The notes: generated from the sequence alone by a model not told the origin. Counted from the stretch's first letter, positions 1 through 8,149 are shown. The stretch: 21,754 nucleotides of DNA from CANJSG01 sp038203875 (GCA_038203875.1 JBBRDN010000057.1:1-21754); one strand, 5' to 3'. Program-made: numbers and translations.

Positions 1-2511
1 CGCTACGCCGACACCTACGGCTACCAGTCGGACGTCGAGGTCGACTTCTCGCCTTGGCGCGATTGGGTCATCGGGGCCTTCAACCGCAACCTCCGCTACG
101 ACCAGTTCATCACCTGGCAGCTCGCCGGCGATCTGCTGCCCGCCGCCACCGATGAACAACGCCTTGCGACCGCCTTCAACCGCCTGCATCGCCAGACCAA
201 CGAAGGCGGCAGCATCGAGGAGGAATTCCGCCAGGAATATGTCGCCGACCGCGTCCACACGATGGGCACCGCCATGCTCGGGCTCACGCTGGAATGCGCG
301 CGTTGCCACGACCACAAATACGATCCCATCGGCCAGCGCGACTACTACGCGCTCGGCGCCTTCTTCAACTCCATCGACGAAAGCGGCCTCTACTCGCACT
401 TCACCCGCGCCACGCCCGCACCCACGCTCCTGCTCTACAAGGGCGACGAAAAACAGCGCCACGCCCGGCTCAAGGCCGACATCGCCAAGGCGGAAAACGA
501 ACTCCCGAAGCTCATGCAACGGACGACGAAGGCCCAAGGCAGGGCGGGCATCTTGCCTGCCCCGGTTTTCAGGAATTCGGAAACCATCGGTTTTATCCAG
601 AGCACCGATGGGCAGGCTGGAAGCCCGCCCTACCTTTCTCCCGTCGCCGCGTTCAACTTCGACGCCATTGTCGGCGGCAAGTTCACCAACTCCGTCGGCA
701 CCAACGCCGCCAGCCTTTCCGACAATCCGCAGCTCACACCAGGACGCGTTGGTCAGGCCGTGCGCTTCAGCGGCGACAACGAAGTCGTCTGTCGCAACGT
801 CGGCGATTTCAGCCGCACCCAGCCCTTCAGCCTCGCGCTCTGGCTCAAACCCGCCAGCGCCGCCGCCCGCCAGGTCGTGCTGCATCATTCCCGGGCCTGG
901 AGCGATTCCGGAAGCCGTGGCTACGAACTCGTTTTGGAGAACGGCAAACCCTACTTCGGCCTAATCCACTTCTGGCCCGGCAACGCCATCGCCATCCGCG
1001 CCAAGCAGCCTTTGCCCACGAACGACTGGTCGCACCTCACGCTCACCTACGATGGATCCAGCCACGCCGCCGGTCTTCGGCTCTACCTCAACGGCCGGTC
1101 GCTCGAAACAAAAGTCATCCGCGACAATCTCTTCAAGGACATCCAGCACCGCCGCGAATGGGGCGACAGCGAGGTCGGCAACATCCACCTGACGCTCGGC
1201 GGCCGTTTCCGCGACAACGGATTCAAGGATGGAGCCATCGACGAACTCCAAGTCTTCAGCACCGCGCTCACCGAAGTCGAAGCCGCCAGCCTCGTCAAAC
1301 TTCCCGCTTCCGCACTGGCTCCGGCATCAGGCATCAGGCATCAGGCATCGCGTTTCGACACCAACATCCTCGCCGCCACGCTCCGGCTGAAAGTTCTCCG
1401 AGATCAGGAGAACACATTCGTCACTGGTTTGCGGGAAATCATGACGATGGAGGAGCTGCCCAAGCCGCGCGAAACGCATCTGCTCAAGCGCGGTGCCTAC
1501 GATTCTCCGGGCGAGATTGTCATCGCCAACACGCCGCAACGCATCTTCGGGTTCGCCAGCAATCTTCCTCGCAACCGTCTCGGCCTCGCCAAGTGGATGA
1601 CCGATTCGAAGAACCCGCTCACCGCGCGCGTCGCCGTGAACCGCGTCTGGAAACTGCACTTCGGGCGTGGGCTCGTGAACACGATGAACGACTTCGGATC
1701 GCAGGGTGAATTGCCAACGCATCCCGACCTGCTCGACTGGCTGGCTCGGCGCTTCATCGACACCGGCTGGGACCGCAAGGCGCTCCACAAACTTGTCGTC
1801 ATGTCGGCCACCTATCGTCAGGCCACCGAGGCGCCGCGCGACCAGATCGCCGCCGATCCCGACAACCGCCTGCTGGGCCGAGGCCCGAAACATCGTCTCG
1901 CCGCCGAGCAGATCCGCGACGCCGCGTTGGCTGTCAGCGGCACGCTCAACCGCCAGATCGGCGGCCCGAGCGTAAAGCCGTATCAGCCCGCCGGCGTTTG
2001 GGAAGAAGCCGGCACCGGCAAGGTCTACACGCAGGACAAGGGCGACAAACTCTACCGCCGCAGCCTCTACACGTTCTGGCGCCGCACCGCACCGCCGCCT
2101 TCGATGTTGAGCTTTGACGCCGTCACCCGCGAAGTCTGCACCGCCAAGCGCGAAATCACCGCCACGCCGCTCCAGGCGCTCGTGCTGTTGAACGATCCGC
2201 AGTTCCTCGAAGCAGCCCGCCTATTGGCCGAGAAACTCCTCCGCGCCGCGCCGACCAACCTAGATGCCAGGATCAACGAAGGCTTCCGCGCCGTCACCGG
2301 CCGCGCCCCGAACGAACGTGAACTGGCCGTGCTGCGTCGGCTCTACGACGAACAGCGCACTCACTTCACCACCGACACAACGGCCGCCGCAAAACTCCTG
2401 AAGACCGGTGAACGTCCCGCCGACGCCTCCCTCTCCCAAGCCGACCTCGCCGCCACGGCCGTGCTGGTCAGCACCCTGATGAACCACGACGAATTCGTGA
2501 TGAAGCGATGA
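1..2511 (+). CDS. DUF1549-LamG-DUF1553 (PSD1-type) protein, 5' truncated
   Basis: The frame is open from base 1, so the N-terminus lies outside the window; 836 residues are visible. The first ~130 residues match the end of a DUF1549 (PSCyt2) domain: RYADTYGYQ at the edge, and CARCHDHKYDPI at residues 99-110, which contains a CxxCH haem-type motif. A linker with an inserted inverted repeat follows (residues ~179-212). Next is a LamG/concanavalin-like domain (~217-430; KDGAIDELQVFS near its end). From ~520 to the end is DUF1553 (PSD1), with RNRLGLAKWM, NRVWKLHFGRGLV and a C-terminal MNHDEFVMKR. These families are abundant in Planctomycetes and Verrucomicrobia, usually exported and next to DUF1501 genes, as here. 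The biochemical role is unproven; surface polysaccharide binding or breakdown with a haem redox step is an inference. The family call is firm, the function is not. Confidence 0.92.
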   Translation, partial: RYADTYGYQSDVEVDFSPWRDWVIGAFNRNLRYDQFITWQLAGDLLPAATDEQRLATAFNRLHRQTNEGGSIEEEFRQEYVADRVHTMGTAMLGLTLECARCHDHKYDPIGQRDYYALGAFFNSIDESGLYSHFTRATPAPTLLLYKGDEKQRHARLKADIAKAENELPKLMQRTTKAQGRAGILPAPVFRNSETIGFIQSTDGQAGSPPYLSPVAAFNFDAIVGGKFTNSVGTNAASLSDNPQLTPGRVGQAVRFSGDNEVVCRNVGDFSRTQPFSLALWLKPASAAARQVVLHHSRAWSDSGSRGYELVLENGKPYFGLIHFWPGNAIAIRAKQPLPTNDWSHLTLTYDGSSHAAGLRLYLNGRSLETKVIRDNLFKDIQHRREWGDSEVGNIHLTLGGRFRDNGFKDGAIDELQVFSTALTEVEAASLVKLPASALAPASGIRHQASRFDTNILAATLRLKVLRDQENTFVTGLREIMTMEELPKPRETHLLKRGAYDSPGEIVIANTPQRIFGFASNLPRNRLGLAKWMTDSKNPLTARVAVNRVWKLHFGRGLVNTMNDFGSQGELPTHPDLLDWLARRFIDTGWDRKALHKLVVMSATYRQATEAPRDQIAADPDNRLLGRGPKHRLAAEQIRDAALAVSGTLNRQIGGPSVKPYQPAGVWEEAGTGKVYTQDKGDKLYRRSLYTFWRRTAPPPSMLSFDAVTREVCTAKREITATPLQALVLLNDPQFLEAARLLAEKLLRAAPTNLDARINEGFRAVTGRAPNERELAVLRRLYDEQRTHFTTDTTAAAKLLKTGERPADASLSQADLAATAVLVSTLMNHDEFVMKR
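536..636. repeat. REPIN-like inverted pair of REP hairpins inside a coding sequence
   Basis: Two ~27-base arms (536-562 and 610-636) are inverted copies with few mismatches, separated by 47 bases. Each arm is itself a hairpin: GGGCGGGC, five loop bases, GCCTGCCC (with one G-T pair). On the minus strand the right arm starts with GTAG directly before its hairpin; the left arm has GCAG at the same place. A GTAG-like tetranucleotide followed by a hairpin, in inverted pairs, is the layout of REP elements mobilised by RAYT (REP-associated tyrosine transposase) enzymes. The element is read through in frame and lies in the linker between the DUF1549 and LamG domains. No transposase gene is in the window, so the RAYT link is inference. 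Confidence 0.75.
1323..1350 (+). repeat. Four tandem copies of a heptanucleotide in the coding sequence
   Basis: GGCATCA is repeated at 1323, 1330 and 1337, followed by a one-base variant GGCATCG at 1344. The array lies in the linker between the LamG and DUF1553 domains and is translated as SGIRHQAS. The unit is 7 bases, so gain or loss of one copy would shift the reading frame and remove DUF1553. Confidence 0.85.
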
Positions 2512-2545
2512 CGGGACTTTTCAGCCCCTGCCGTTGAGGCATCCT

Positions 2546-2803
2546 ATGACCATGAAAGTGACGTTGACCAAGGATCTGGAAAAGTTCGTCGAAGGCCGCG
2601 TGCAGAGCGGTGATTACGCCGATGCCGGCGAGGTCATCCGGGATGCTCTTCGGCATCTGCGCGAGACCGAGGAGACGGAGATTGTCGCCAGTCCAGAACT
2701 TGAAGCAAAGCTGCTGGAGGCGGTCGATGGCCCCCACAAGAAGTATTCGCGCAAGGTCCTTGAAGTCGCCGCCGCGCGGGTGAAGGCCCGAGTCATCGCA
2801 TGA
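2546..2803 (+). CDS. ParD-like antitoxin (ribbon-helix-helix)
   Basis: An 85-residue protein whose first ~45 residues (MTMKVTLTKDLEKFVEGRV, then SGDYADAGEVIRDALRHL) have the strand-helix-helix pattern of CopG/ParD antitoxins: a short beta strand for DNA contact, then two helices with the typical G-x-Y-x-x-A-x-E-V-I-R run. The acidic, then basic C-terminal tail would be the toxin-binding part. ATG 2546 is chosen because GAGG lies 6 bases upstream; an in-frame TTG at 2534 and an ATG at 2552 are alternatives. Its last four bases (ATGA) are the start of the toxin gene, the usual coupling in such pairs. Such antitoxins normally repress their own operon. Family call confident; partner specificity inferred from adjacency. 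Confidence 0.87.
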   Translation: MTMKVTLTKDLEKFVEGRVQSGDYADAGEVIRDALRHLRETEETEIVASPELEAKLLEAVDGPHKKYSRKVLEVAAARVKARVIA

Positions 2804-3126
2804 AGGTCCGGCCCTTAGACTATTCGCCGTTCTTCACCCAGGACTTCGAGGAGGCTTACGCTTGGTATGGCGATGCGGCAGCCGGAGGAGTTGGTGATCG
2901 TTTCCTCGACGCTGTGGATGTGACTGTGAGGCTGCTTGCGACGGAACCGGGCGTCGGACGAAAAATCACATTCCGTTCTGTGAAACTGAAGAACCTGCAG
3001 TGCTTTCGTGTCGCCCCTCCCTTCGACAGCTACCTGATTTTCTACCGTTGTGTTGAGGACGAGATCTTCGTGGAGCGGGTTCTTCACGGGGCTCGTGATT
3101 TGCCAAAGGTCTTAAAGAAACGATGA
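2800..3126 (+). CDS. ParE/RelE-superfamily toxin
   Basis: A 108-residue protein with the ParE pattern: an N-terminal strand (MKVRPLDYSPFF), two helices beginning QDFEEAYAWYGDAA and GVGDRFLDAVDVTVRLL, then the strands with FRVAPPFDSYLIFYRCVEDEIFVERVLHGARD. The RVLHGARD end is a strong family signature. ParE toxins poison DNA gyrase, whereas RelE-type members cut mRNA on the ribosome; the sequence alone does not settle which applies. The ATG overlaps the antitoxin stop by 4 bases. The toxin's own TGA (3124-3126) overlaps the ATG of the DUF1501 gene at 3123 in the same way, so translation of a metabolic gene is coupled to the toxin. That is unusual and suggests the pair was inserted into an older operon. 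Confidence 0.88.
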   Translation: MKVRPLDYSPFFTQDFEEAYAWYGDAAAGGVGDRFLDAVDVTVRLLATEPGVGRKITFRSVKLKNLQCFRVAPPFDSYLIFYRCVEDEIFVERVLHGARDLPKVLKKR

Positions 3127-4589
3127 ACTCCCCCTGCACCGGCCACGTTCCCGCCACCGATCTTTCGCGGCGGCAGTTCCTCAACCGCTTCGGGCTTGGT
3201 CTCGGCGGCATGGCTCTCGCCACGTTGCTCAACCCCGCTTCCGCCACCGCCGCTTCGGCCGCCAATATGGCAGACCTCGGCGCGCTCGGCGGCAAGCTGC
3301 ATTTGCCGGCCAAGGCCAAACGCGTCATCTACCTCTTCATGGCGGGCGGCCCATCGCAGTTGGAAACGTTCGACTACAAGCCGCTCCTCAACCAACGCCA
3401 CGGCGAGCAACTGCCCGACTCCGTCCGCCAAGGCCAGCGCCTCACCGGCATGTCCGGCAACCAGGCGTCGCTGCCGCTGGCCGGATCGGCCTTCAAGTTC
3501 GCCCAGCACGGAAAGGCCGGTGCGTGGATCAGCGAATTGCTGCCGCACACGGCCAAGGTCGCCGACGATCTCTGCATCGTCCGCTCGATGTTCACCGAAG
3601 CGATCAACCACGATCCCGCGATCACCTTCCTCCAGACCGGCTCCCAGTTGAGCGGACGTCCCAGCATCGGTTCCTGGATCCACTACGGGCTCGGCAGCGA
3701 CAATGAGAACCTTCCCGCCTTCGTCGTCCTCGTGACGCGCGGCAAGGTGGATCAACCGCTCTACGCGCGACTTTGGGGCAGCGGTTTCCTGCCGTCGAAA
3801 CACCAGGGTGTGCAGTTCCGAGCGGGCAAGGAACCGGTGCTCTACCTGAACACCCCGGACGGTGTTTCACCGGATAGCCGACGACTCATGCTGGACCGCT
3901 TGAAGGAACTTCACGAGATCGCGGCGGAACGGTCCGGCGACGGCGAGATCGACACGCGCATCGCCCAATACGAGATGGCCTATCGGATGCAGACGAGCGT
4001 GCCGGACGTGATGGATCTCTCGCAGGAACCCGAAAGCACCTACGCGCTCTACGGCCCCGACGCGAAGAAGCCCGGAACCTTCGCCGCAAACTGCCTGCTC
4101 GCCCGGCGATTGGCGGAACGCAACGTGAAGTTCATCCAGCTTTATCATCAGGGCTGGGACCAGCACGGCGGATTGCCCGGCGGCATCAAGCGCCAGTGCG
4201 CCGAGACCGACCAGCCCGCCGCCGCGCTCATCGCCGACCTGAAACAACGCGGCATGCTCGACGATACTCTGGTGGTCTGGGGCGGCGAGTTTGGGCGGAC
4301 GAACTATTCGCAGGGCAAGCTCACGGCCACCGACTATGGCCGCGATCATCATCCCCGTTGCTTCAGCATCTGGATGGCGGGCGGCGGCGTGAAGCCGGGC
4401 CTGGTCCATGGCGAGACGGACGACTTCGGCTACAACGTGGCGACGGACGGTGTCCACGTGCATGATTTCCACGCCACGATGCAGCACCTGATGGGCATCG
4501 ACCATGAACGCCTCACCTACCGGTTCCAGGGCCGCCGGTTCCGCCTGACCGACGTCCACGGCAAAGTTGTCAAAGCCGTCCTCGCTTAA
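3123..4589 (+). CDS. DUF1501 family protein, Tat-exported
   Basis: A 488-residue protein with a twin-arginine signal: SRRQFL at residues 15-20, then a hydrophobic stretch GLGLGGMALATLL and small residues to about residue 43. The body is a complete DUF1501 domain: VIYLFMAGGPSQLETFD near residue 75, GWDQHGG at 344-350, VVWGGEFGRTNYSQG, and a C-terminal GRDHHPRCFSIWMAGGG. DUF1501 proteins have an alkaline phosphatase/sulfatase-like fold and in Planctomycetes and Verrucomicrobia are nearly always paired with DUF1549/DUF1553 proteins; the substrate is unknown. The pairing is kept here but is split by the toxin-antitoxin genes. The start ATG overlaps the toxin stop codon. Export through the Tat system suggests it folds, perhaps with a metal, in the cytoplasm. 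Confidence 0.93.
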   Translation: MNSPCTGHVPATDLSRRQFLNRFGLGLGGMALATLLNPASATAASAANMADLGALGGKLHLPAKAKRVIYLFMAGGPSQLETFDYKPLLNQRHGEQLPDSVRQGQRLTGMSGNQASLPLAGSAFKFAQHGKAGAWISELLPHTAKVADDLCIVRSMFTEAINHDPAITFLQTGSQLSGRPSIGSWIHYGLGSDNENLPAFVVLVTRGKVDQPLYARLWGSGFLPSKHQGVQFRAGKEPVLYLNTPDGVSPDSRRLMLDRLKELHEIAAERSGDGEIDTRIAQYEMAYRMQTSVPDVMDLSQEPESTYALYGPDAKKPGTFAANCLLARRLAERNVKFIQLYHQGWDQHGGLPGGIKRQCAETDQPAAALIADLKQRGMLDDTLVVWGGEFGRTNYSQGKLTATDYGRDHHPRCFSIWMAGGGVKPGLVHGETDDFGYNVATDGVHVHDFHATMQHLMGIDHERLTYRFQGRRFRLTDVHGKVVKAVLA

Positions 4590-4699
4590 GACTACGGCGA
4601 AGCGTGGAAGATCCTGATCGGGGCCACGTCGACCGCGGATCAACTATTCCTTGAAATCCACTCTCGCCGCAACGGCCCACAGGCGACACGTTTCAAGCC

Positions 4700-5449
4700 A
4701 TGCACCCCCGTTCGTTCCGCCCGAGAGGTTCCACTAAGCTTGCCTGTGCCATCGCCACGCTCGCCCTCGCGGCTGTAGTCGTTGGGCAGAACTCTCCGCC
4801 GACTCCGAAGGCCTTCATCGACGGCACGGAACCGGGATGGCGGACGCTCGGCGCGGCCGACTTCACCAACGTCAACTGCGCCTCGAATACCTGGACCTGG
4901 AAGGAAGGCGGCGTGTATTGCACGGGCGAACCGATCGGCGTCACCCGTTCGACGCAGCTCGTGACCAACCTGGAGGTCGTCGTGGAATGGCGGCACCTGA
5001 AGTCGGGTGGCAACTCCGGCGTGTTTCTCTGGGCGACGGAGCGGTCGATCCATGATCTCGAAGCCGGCAAGGGACGTTTGCCGGAGGGCATCGAAGTGCA
5101 GGTCCTCGACCACGGCTACACCGAGCAATACGAGAAGCAGAGCGGCAAAAAGGCGGATTGGTTCACCTCGCACGGCGACGTGTTCCCCACGGGCAAGGCA
5201 GACATGAAACCCTTCGCTCCCGCCGCTCCCGGCGGCAAACGAAGTTTCCCTCGGAAGAACCTGAGCAAGGGCGTCGGCGAGTGGAACCACTATTACATCC
5301 GCGCGATCAACGGCGAGGTGCGCCTCTGGGTGAACGGCGAGGAAGTCTCCGGCGGCACGGAGTGCAAGCCGGCGTTCGGTTATCTCTGCCTCGAGTCGGA
5401 AGGATCGCCGGTGGAGTTCCGCAATCTGCGCATCCGCGAACTGCCGTGA
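4700..5449 (+). CDS. DUF1080 (3-keto-disaccharide hydrolase-type) protein
   Basis: A 249-residue protein. Residues 1-30 form a signal peptide: basic MHPRSFRPRGSTK, then hydrophobic LACAIATLALAAVVV before GQNS. The mature part is one DUF1080 beta-sandwich: EPGWRTLGAADF, then TWKEGGVYCTGEP, VVVEWRHLKSGGNSGVFLWA, GIEVQVLDHGY, and a C-terminal GEVRLWVNGEEVSGG followed by LCLESEGSPVEFRNLRI. Characterised members hydrolyse 3-keto-glycosides; many are uncharacterised, so activity here is inferred. It follows the DUF1501 gene by 110 bases in which no gene or convincing terminator is seen, so co-transcription is possible. It converges with ribF, with only 13 bases between the two stop codons. No clear Shine-Dalgarno site precedes the ATG. 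Confidence 0.9.
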   Translation: MHPRSFRPRGSTKLACAIATLALAAVVVGQNSPPTPKAFIDGTEPGWRTLGAADFTNVNCASNTWTWKEGGVYCTGEPIGVTRSTQLVTNLEVVVEWRHLKSGGNSGVFLWATERSIHDLEAGKGRLPEGIEVQVLDHGYTEQYEKQSGKKADWFTSHGDVFPTGKADMKPFAPAAPGGKRSFPRKNLSKGVGEWNHYYIRAINGEVRLWVNGEEVSGGTECKPAFGYLCLESEGSPVEFRNLRIRELP

Positions 5450-5462
5450 GCGGAAGCCCCGC

Positions 5463-6386
5463 CTACGGAAGCCGACGCACCGCGGCGACATCCTCGGCGA
5501 TCTGCGCGCGGAGCGCATCGAAGCTCGGGAACTTCATCTCGGCTCGCAGCCGTCCAAGGAGTTCAATTTCAAGTTCCTGACCCACCAGTTCCCCGGTGAA
5601 GTCGATCAAGTGGGCTTCGACGCGGAGCTGGGGCACCGGCTGGCTGACAGTCGGTCGCACGCCGATGTTGAGCGCAACCTTCCAGCTCGTTCCATTCACA
5701 AGGACCCGTCCGGCATAGACACCATGGGGCGGAAGGACAAGGCCGTTGGTCTCTAGGTTGGCCGTGGGGAATCCGATCTGGCGCCCGAGCTGGTCTCCGG
5801 TCACCACGTTGCCGACGAGCGCCCAGCGGCGGCCAAGAAGCTGTTCGGCGGCCGCAAAGTCGGCGCCTCGGATGAGCTCGCGGATGCGCGTGCTGCTGAC
5901 GCGTTGGCCATGGAGTTCGACGCCCCCGACCGGGTCCACTGTGAAGCCGAGTTGCAGACCGAGGCGCTTCAGAAGTTCGACGTTGCCGCTGCGCTTGTGG
6001 CCGAAAGTGAACTCCTCGCCGATCGTCAGACTGCGGAGCGAGCCGAGATCTGCAAAGAGTCCGCGGATGAAGTCTTCGCCGGAGATCTTGCTCAATTCCG
6101 CGTCAAACGGAAGGACCAGCGCGGCATCCATCCCCAGACTCTCCATCAGACGCAGGCGTTGGCCGAGCGGCGAGATGATCGGTGGAAGGCGGTCCGGGGC
6201 AACAACGGCGTTGGGGTGTCGGTCGAACGTTATGACGAGCGATTCGCCGCCGGAGCCGGAAGCCTTTTCACGGATCCGCTTCAGGATTTCGCGGTGTCCC
6301 AGGTGAAGGCCGTCGAAGACGCCAATGGCCGCGCAGATGGGCTGCGAAAGCTGGTGGAGTTCTTTGGCGGCGTGGGCGAGGCGCAT
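5463..6386 (-). CDS. ribF: Bifunctional riboflavin kinase / FAD synthetase
   Basis: A 307-residue protein of normal length for RibF. It phosphorylates riboflavin to FMN and adenylylates FMN to FAD in the cytoplasm. The N-terminal adenylyltransferase half shows GVFDGLHLGHREIL (nucleotidyltransferase HxGH at 28-31), VITFDRHP, and RVSSTRIRELI at about 162-172. The C-terminal kinase half shows GRQIGFPTANL (201-211) and then HGVYAGRV, the usual flavokinase signature. It is the last gene of the nusA-infB-rbfA-nrnA-truB-ribF string and starts 6 bases after the truB stop, so it is almost certainly in the same transcript. The order truB-ribF is widely conserved in bacteria. The start codon ATG at 6384-6386 fits the family N-terminus. 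Confidence 0.96.
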   Translation of the reverse strand: MRLAHAAKELHQLSQPICAAIGVFDGLHLGHREILKRIREKASGSGGESLVITFDRHPNAVVAPDRLPPIISPLGQRLRLMESLGMDAALVLPFDAELSKISGEDFIRGLFADLGSLRSLTIGEEFTFGHKRSGNVELLKRLGLQLGFTVDPVGGVELHGQRVSSTRIRELIRGADFAAAEQLLGRRWALVGNVVTGDQLGRQIGFPTANLETNGLVLPPHGVYAGRVLVNGTSWKVALNIGVRPTVSQPVPQLRVEAHLIDFTGELVGQELEIELLGRLRAEMKFPSFDALRAQIAEDVAAVRRLP

Positions 6387-6392
6387 CCGGGT

Positions 6393-7118
6393 TCAGACCA
6401 CTTGTTCGTTCTGGGCGAGGGTCAAAAAGGGAATGACACGCTTCTCGAGTTCACTCAAGGGCAGCTGGAGCAACTGGGCCAACGGCGTCGCATCCTTGAT
6501 GTCGTATTTCCCGGAGGCGGTGCGACGAAGCGATTTGAGATGTGCGCCGCAACCGGCCTTCTGCCCGAGATCGTGCGCGAGGCTGCGGACGTAGGTTCCC
6601 TTGGTGCATGCGATGCGGCACTGCGCCTCGGGTTCTCTGTAGGAAAGGATGCTGAAGCGGTAGATGTGGACCAACCGGGCCTTGCGTTCCACTTCGACGC
6701 CCTTGCGCGCCATCTTGTAAAGCGGCACACCGCCGATCTTCACGGCCGAAACCATGGGAGGCGTCTGCATCAGGTCGCCCTGGAACTCGGCCGCGTAGGC
6801 GGTGATTTCTTCGAGCGTCATCGGTAGCACGGGCATCGACGCCACGACCTGGCCATCGGCGTCGTAGCTGTCGGTCGTTTCGCCGAAGCGGATAATCCCT
6901 TCGTAGGTCTTGTCGCCGCCCATGATGCGGTCGGAAAGCTTCGTGGCCTTGCCGATGACGATGATCAGGAGGCCGGTCGCGCCGGGATCGAGCGTTCCGC
7001 AGTGGCCGACCTTGTTGAACTGGAAGCCCCGCCGGATCTTGTAGACGACGTCGTGGGACGTCATGCCGGCGGGCTTGTCGACGAGCAGGGCTCCGTCAAA
7101 TGGGTCGAATCCTTCCAT
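6393..7118 (-). CDS. truB: tRNA pseudouridine(55) synthase
   Basis: A 241-residue enzyme that converts U55 of the tRNA T-loop to pseudouridine. Visible motifs: LLVDKPAGMTSHDVV at 11-25, HCGTLDPGATGLL with the catalytic Asp44, KTYEGIIRFGETTDSYDADG, QTPPMVSAVKIGG, and CTKGTYVRSLAHDLG. The frame is open further upstream, but the extra residues are basic low-complexity sequence that overlaps nrnA; the ATG at 7116-7118 gives the canonical N-terminus. At 241 residues it is shorter than the ~300-residue E. coli type and ends soon after the catalytic domain, so the C-terminal PUA-like domain is missing or rudimentary. It lies 38 bases after the DHH gene and 6 bases before ribF. Confidence 0.95.
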   Translation of the reverse strand: MEGFDPFDGALLVDKPAGMTSHDVVYKIRRGFQFNKVGHCGTLDPGATGLLIIVIGKATKLSDRIMGGDKTYEGIIRFGETTDSYDADGQVVASMPVLPMTLEEITAYAAEFQGDLMQTPPMVSAVKIGGVPLYKMARKGVEVERKARLVHIYRFSILSYREPEAQCRIACTKGTYVRSLAHDLGQKAGCGAHLKSLRRTASGKYDIKDATPLAQLLQLPLSELEKRVIPFLTLAQNEQVV

Positions 7119-7156
7119 GAAAATCTTCCAGTTCGCGCCGTGGGTTGACGGATAAT

Positions 7157-8149
7157 TCAGCTCTTCTTGAGTCCGGCCTTGAGCGCGCGCCGTAGGACGG
7201 CGACGACACGACGTTGCACGGCCAGTTGCGTTCCTTCGACGCGGGCGCCGGCAGCGGATTTGTGGCCCCCGCCACCGAACTGCTGGGCGACGGCGTTGAC
7301 GTCGATGCGGTCGTCCTTCGAGCGGAAGCTGATGCGCGTCAGCTCGGGCTCCATCTCCTCGAAGATGCACGCGGCGATGACGGGCTCCATCTCGCGGAGC
7401 TTGTCGATGAGCCCCTCCGCTTCCTCGCGTTCGGCACCGGCGCGGGAGAAGTCACGCTTGCGCAGCCAGCAGTAGGCGATGCGGTCGTTGGCGGTGAGCT
7501 TGAACTTGGAATAGAGATGGCGCAGCAGCCGCACGCGCGAGAGCGGATGCGAATGGTAGACTTCCTGGCAAACGGCGCCGAGGTCGGCGCCGGCTTCGAC
7601 CAGGTCGGCCGCGGTCTCGAAGGTCTCGGGCTTGGTGCTGCCGTATTGGAAGGAACCGGTGTCGGTGGAGACGGCGGCGAAGAGGCAGTTCGCGATCTGC
7701 GGCGTCAGCTTCCAGCCGGCCCAACGGATGAGCTTGGTGACGAGTTCACCGGAAGACGCTTCTTTTGCGGAGATCCAGTTGATGTCGCCGTAACCCGTGT
7801 TGCTGGTGTGGTGGTCGACGTTGATCAGGACCTTCCGGTCGACCAAGTCCTCGGCGGCCGTGCCGATCCGTTCCCAACTGGCGGAATCGACGGCGATGAC
7901 GCAGTCGAACTGCTGTCCCGACTTCGGCCGGTGAACGACGCGTTCCGGATCGAGGAACTTCAGTTTCGCGGGGACAGGGTCCTGGTTCCAGCAGACGACG
8001 TCCTTTCCTTCGGCCTGAAGGGCGAGGGTCAAAGCGAGGGTCGAGCCGATGCAGTCGCCGTCGGGCCGGATGTGTCCGACGACGCAGAAGGTCTGGTGCT
8101 GGCGGATCGTTTCAAGGATCTGCGCGACTACTTTCGGTTGTTCCTTCAT
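7157..8149 (-). CDS. nrnA: DHH/DHHA1 family oligoribonuclease / pAp phosphatase (NrnA-like)
   Basis: A 330-residue DHH-superfamily phosphoesterase. The metal-binding motifs are in order: HIRPDGD (H26, D30, D32), AVDSAS (D88), DHHTSN (112-117), and further Asp in STDTGSFQYGS. The C-terminal DHHA1 domain has QQFGGGGHKSAAGARV (the G-rich run is at 292-301), which contacts the substrate. NrnA proteins degrade 2-5 nt RNA left from mRNA decay and dephosphorylate pAp. The position between rbfA and truB is a well-known arrangement for this family. The start ATG (8147-8149) overlaps the rbfA stop by 4 bases, so the two are translationally coupled. The gene symbol rests on family and context, because some DHH proteins at this site have other substrates. 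Confidence 0.91.
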   Translation of the reverse strand: MKEQPKVVAQILETIRQHQTFCVVGHIRPDGDCIGSTLALTLALQAEGKDVVCWNQDPVPAKLKFLDPERVVHRPKSGQQFDCVIAVDSASWERIGTAAEDLVDRKVLINVDHHTSNTGYGDINWISAKEASSGELVTKLIRWAGWKLTPQIANCLFAAVSTDTGSFQYGSTKPETFETAADLVEAGADLGAVCQEVYHSHPLSRVRLLRHLYSKFKLTANDRIAYCWLRKRDFSRAGAEREEAEGLIDKLREMEPVIAACIFEEMEPELTRISFRSKDDRIDVNAVAQQFGGGGHKSAAGARVEGTQLAVQRRVVAVLRRALKAGLKKS

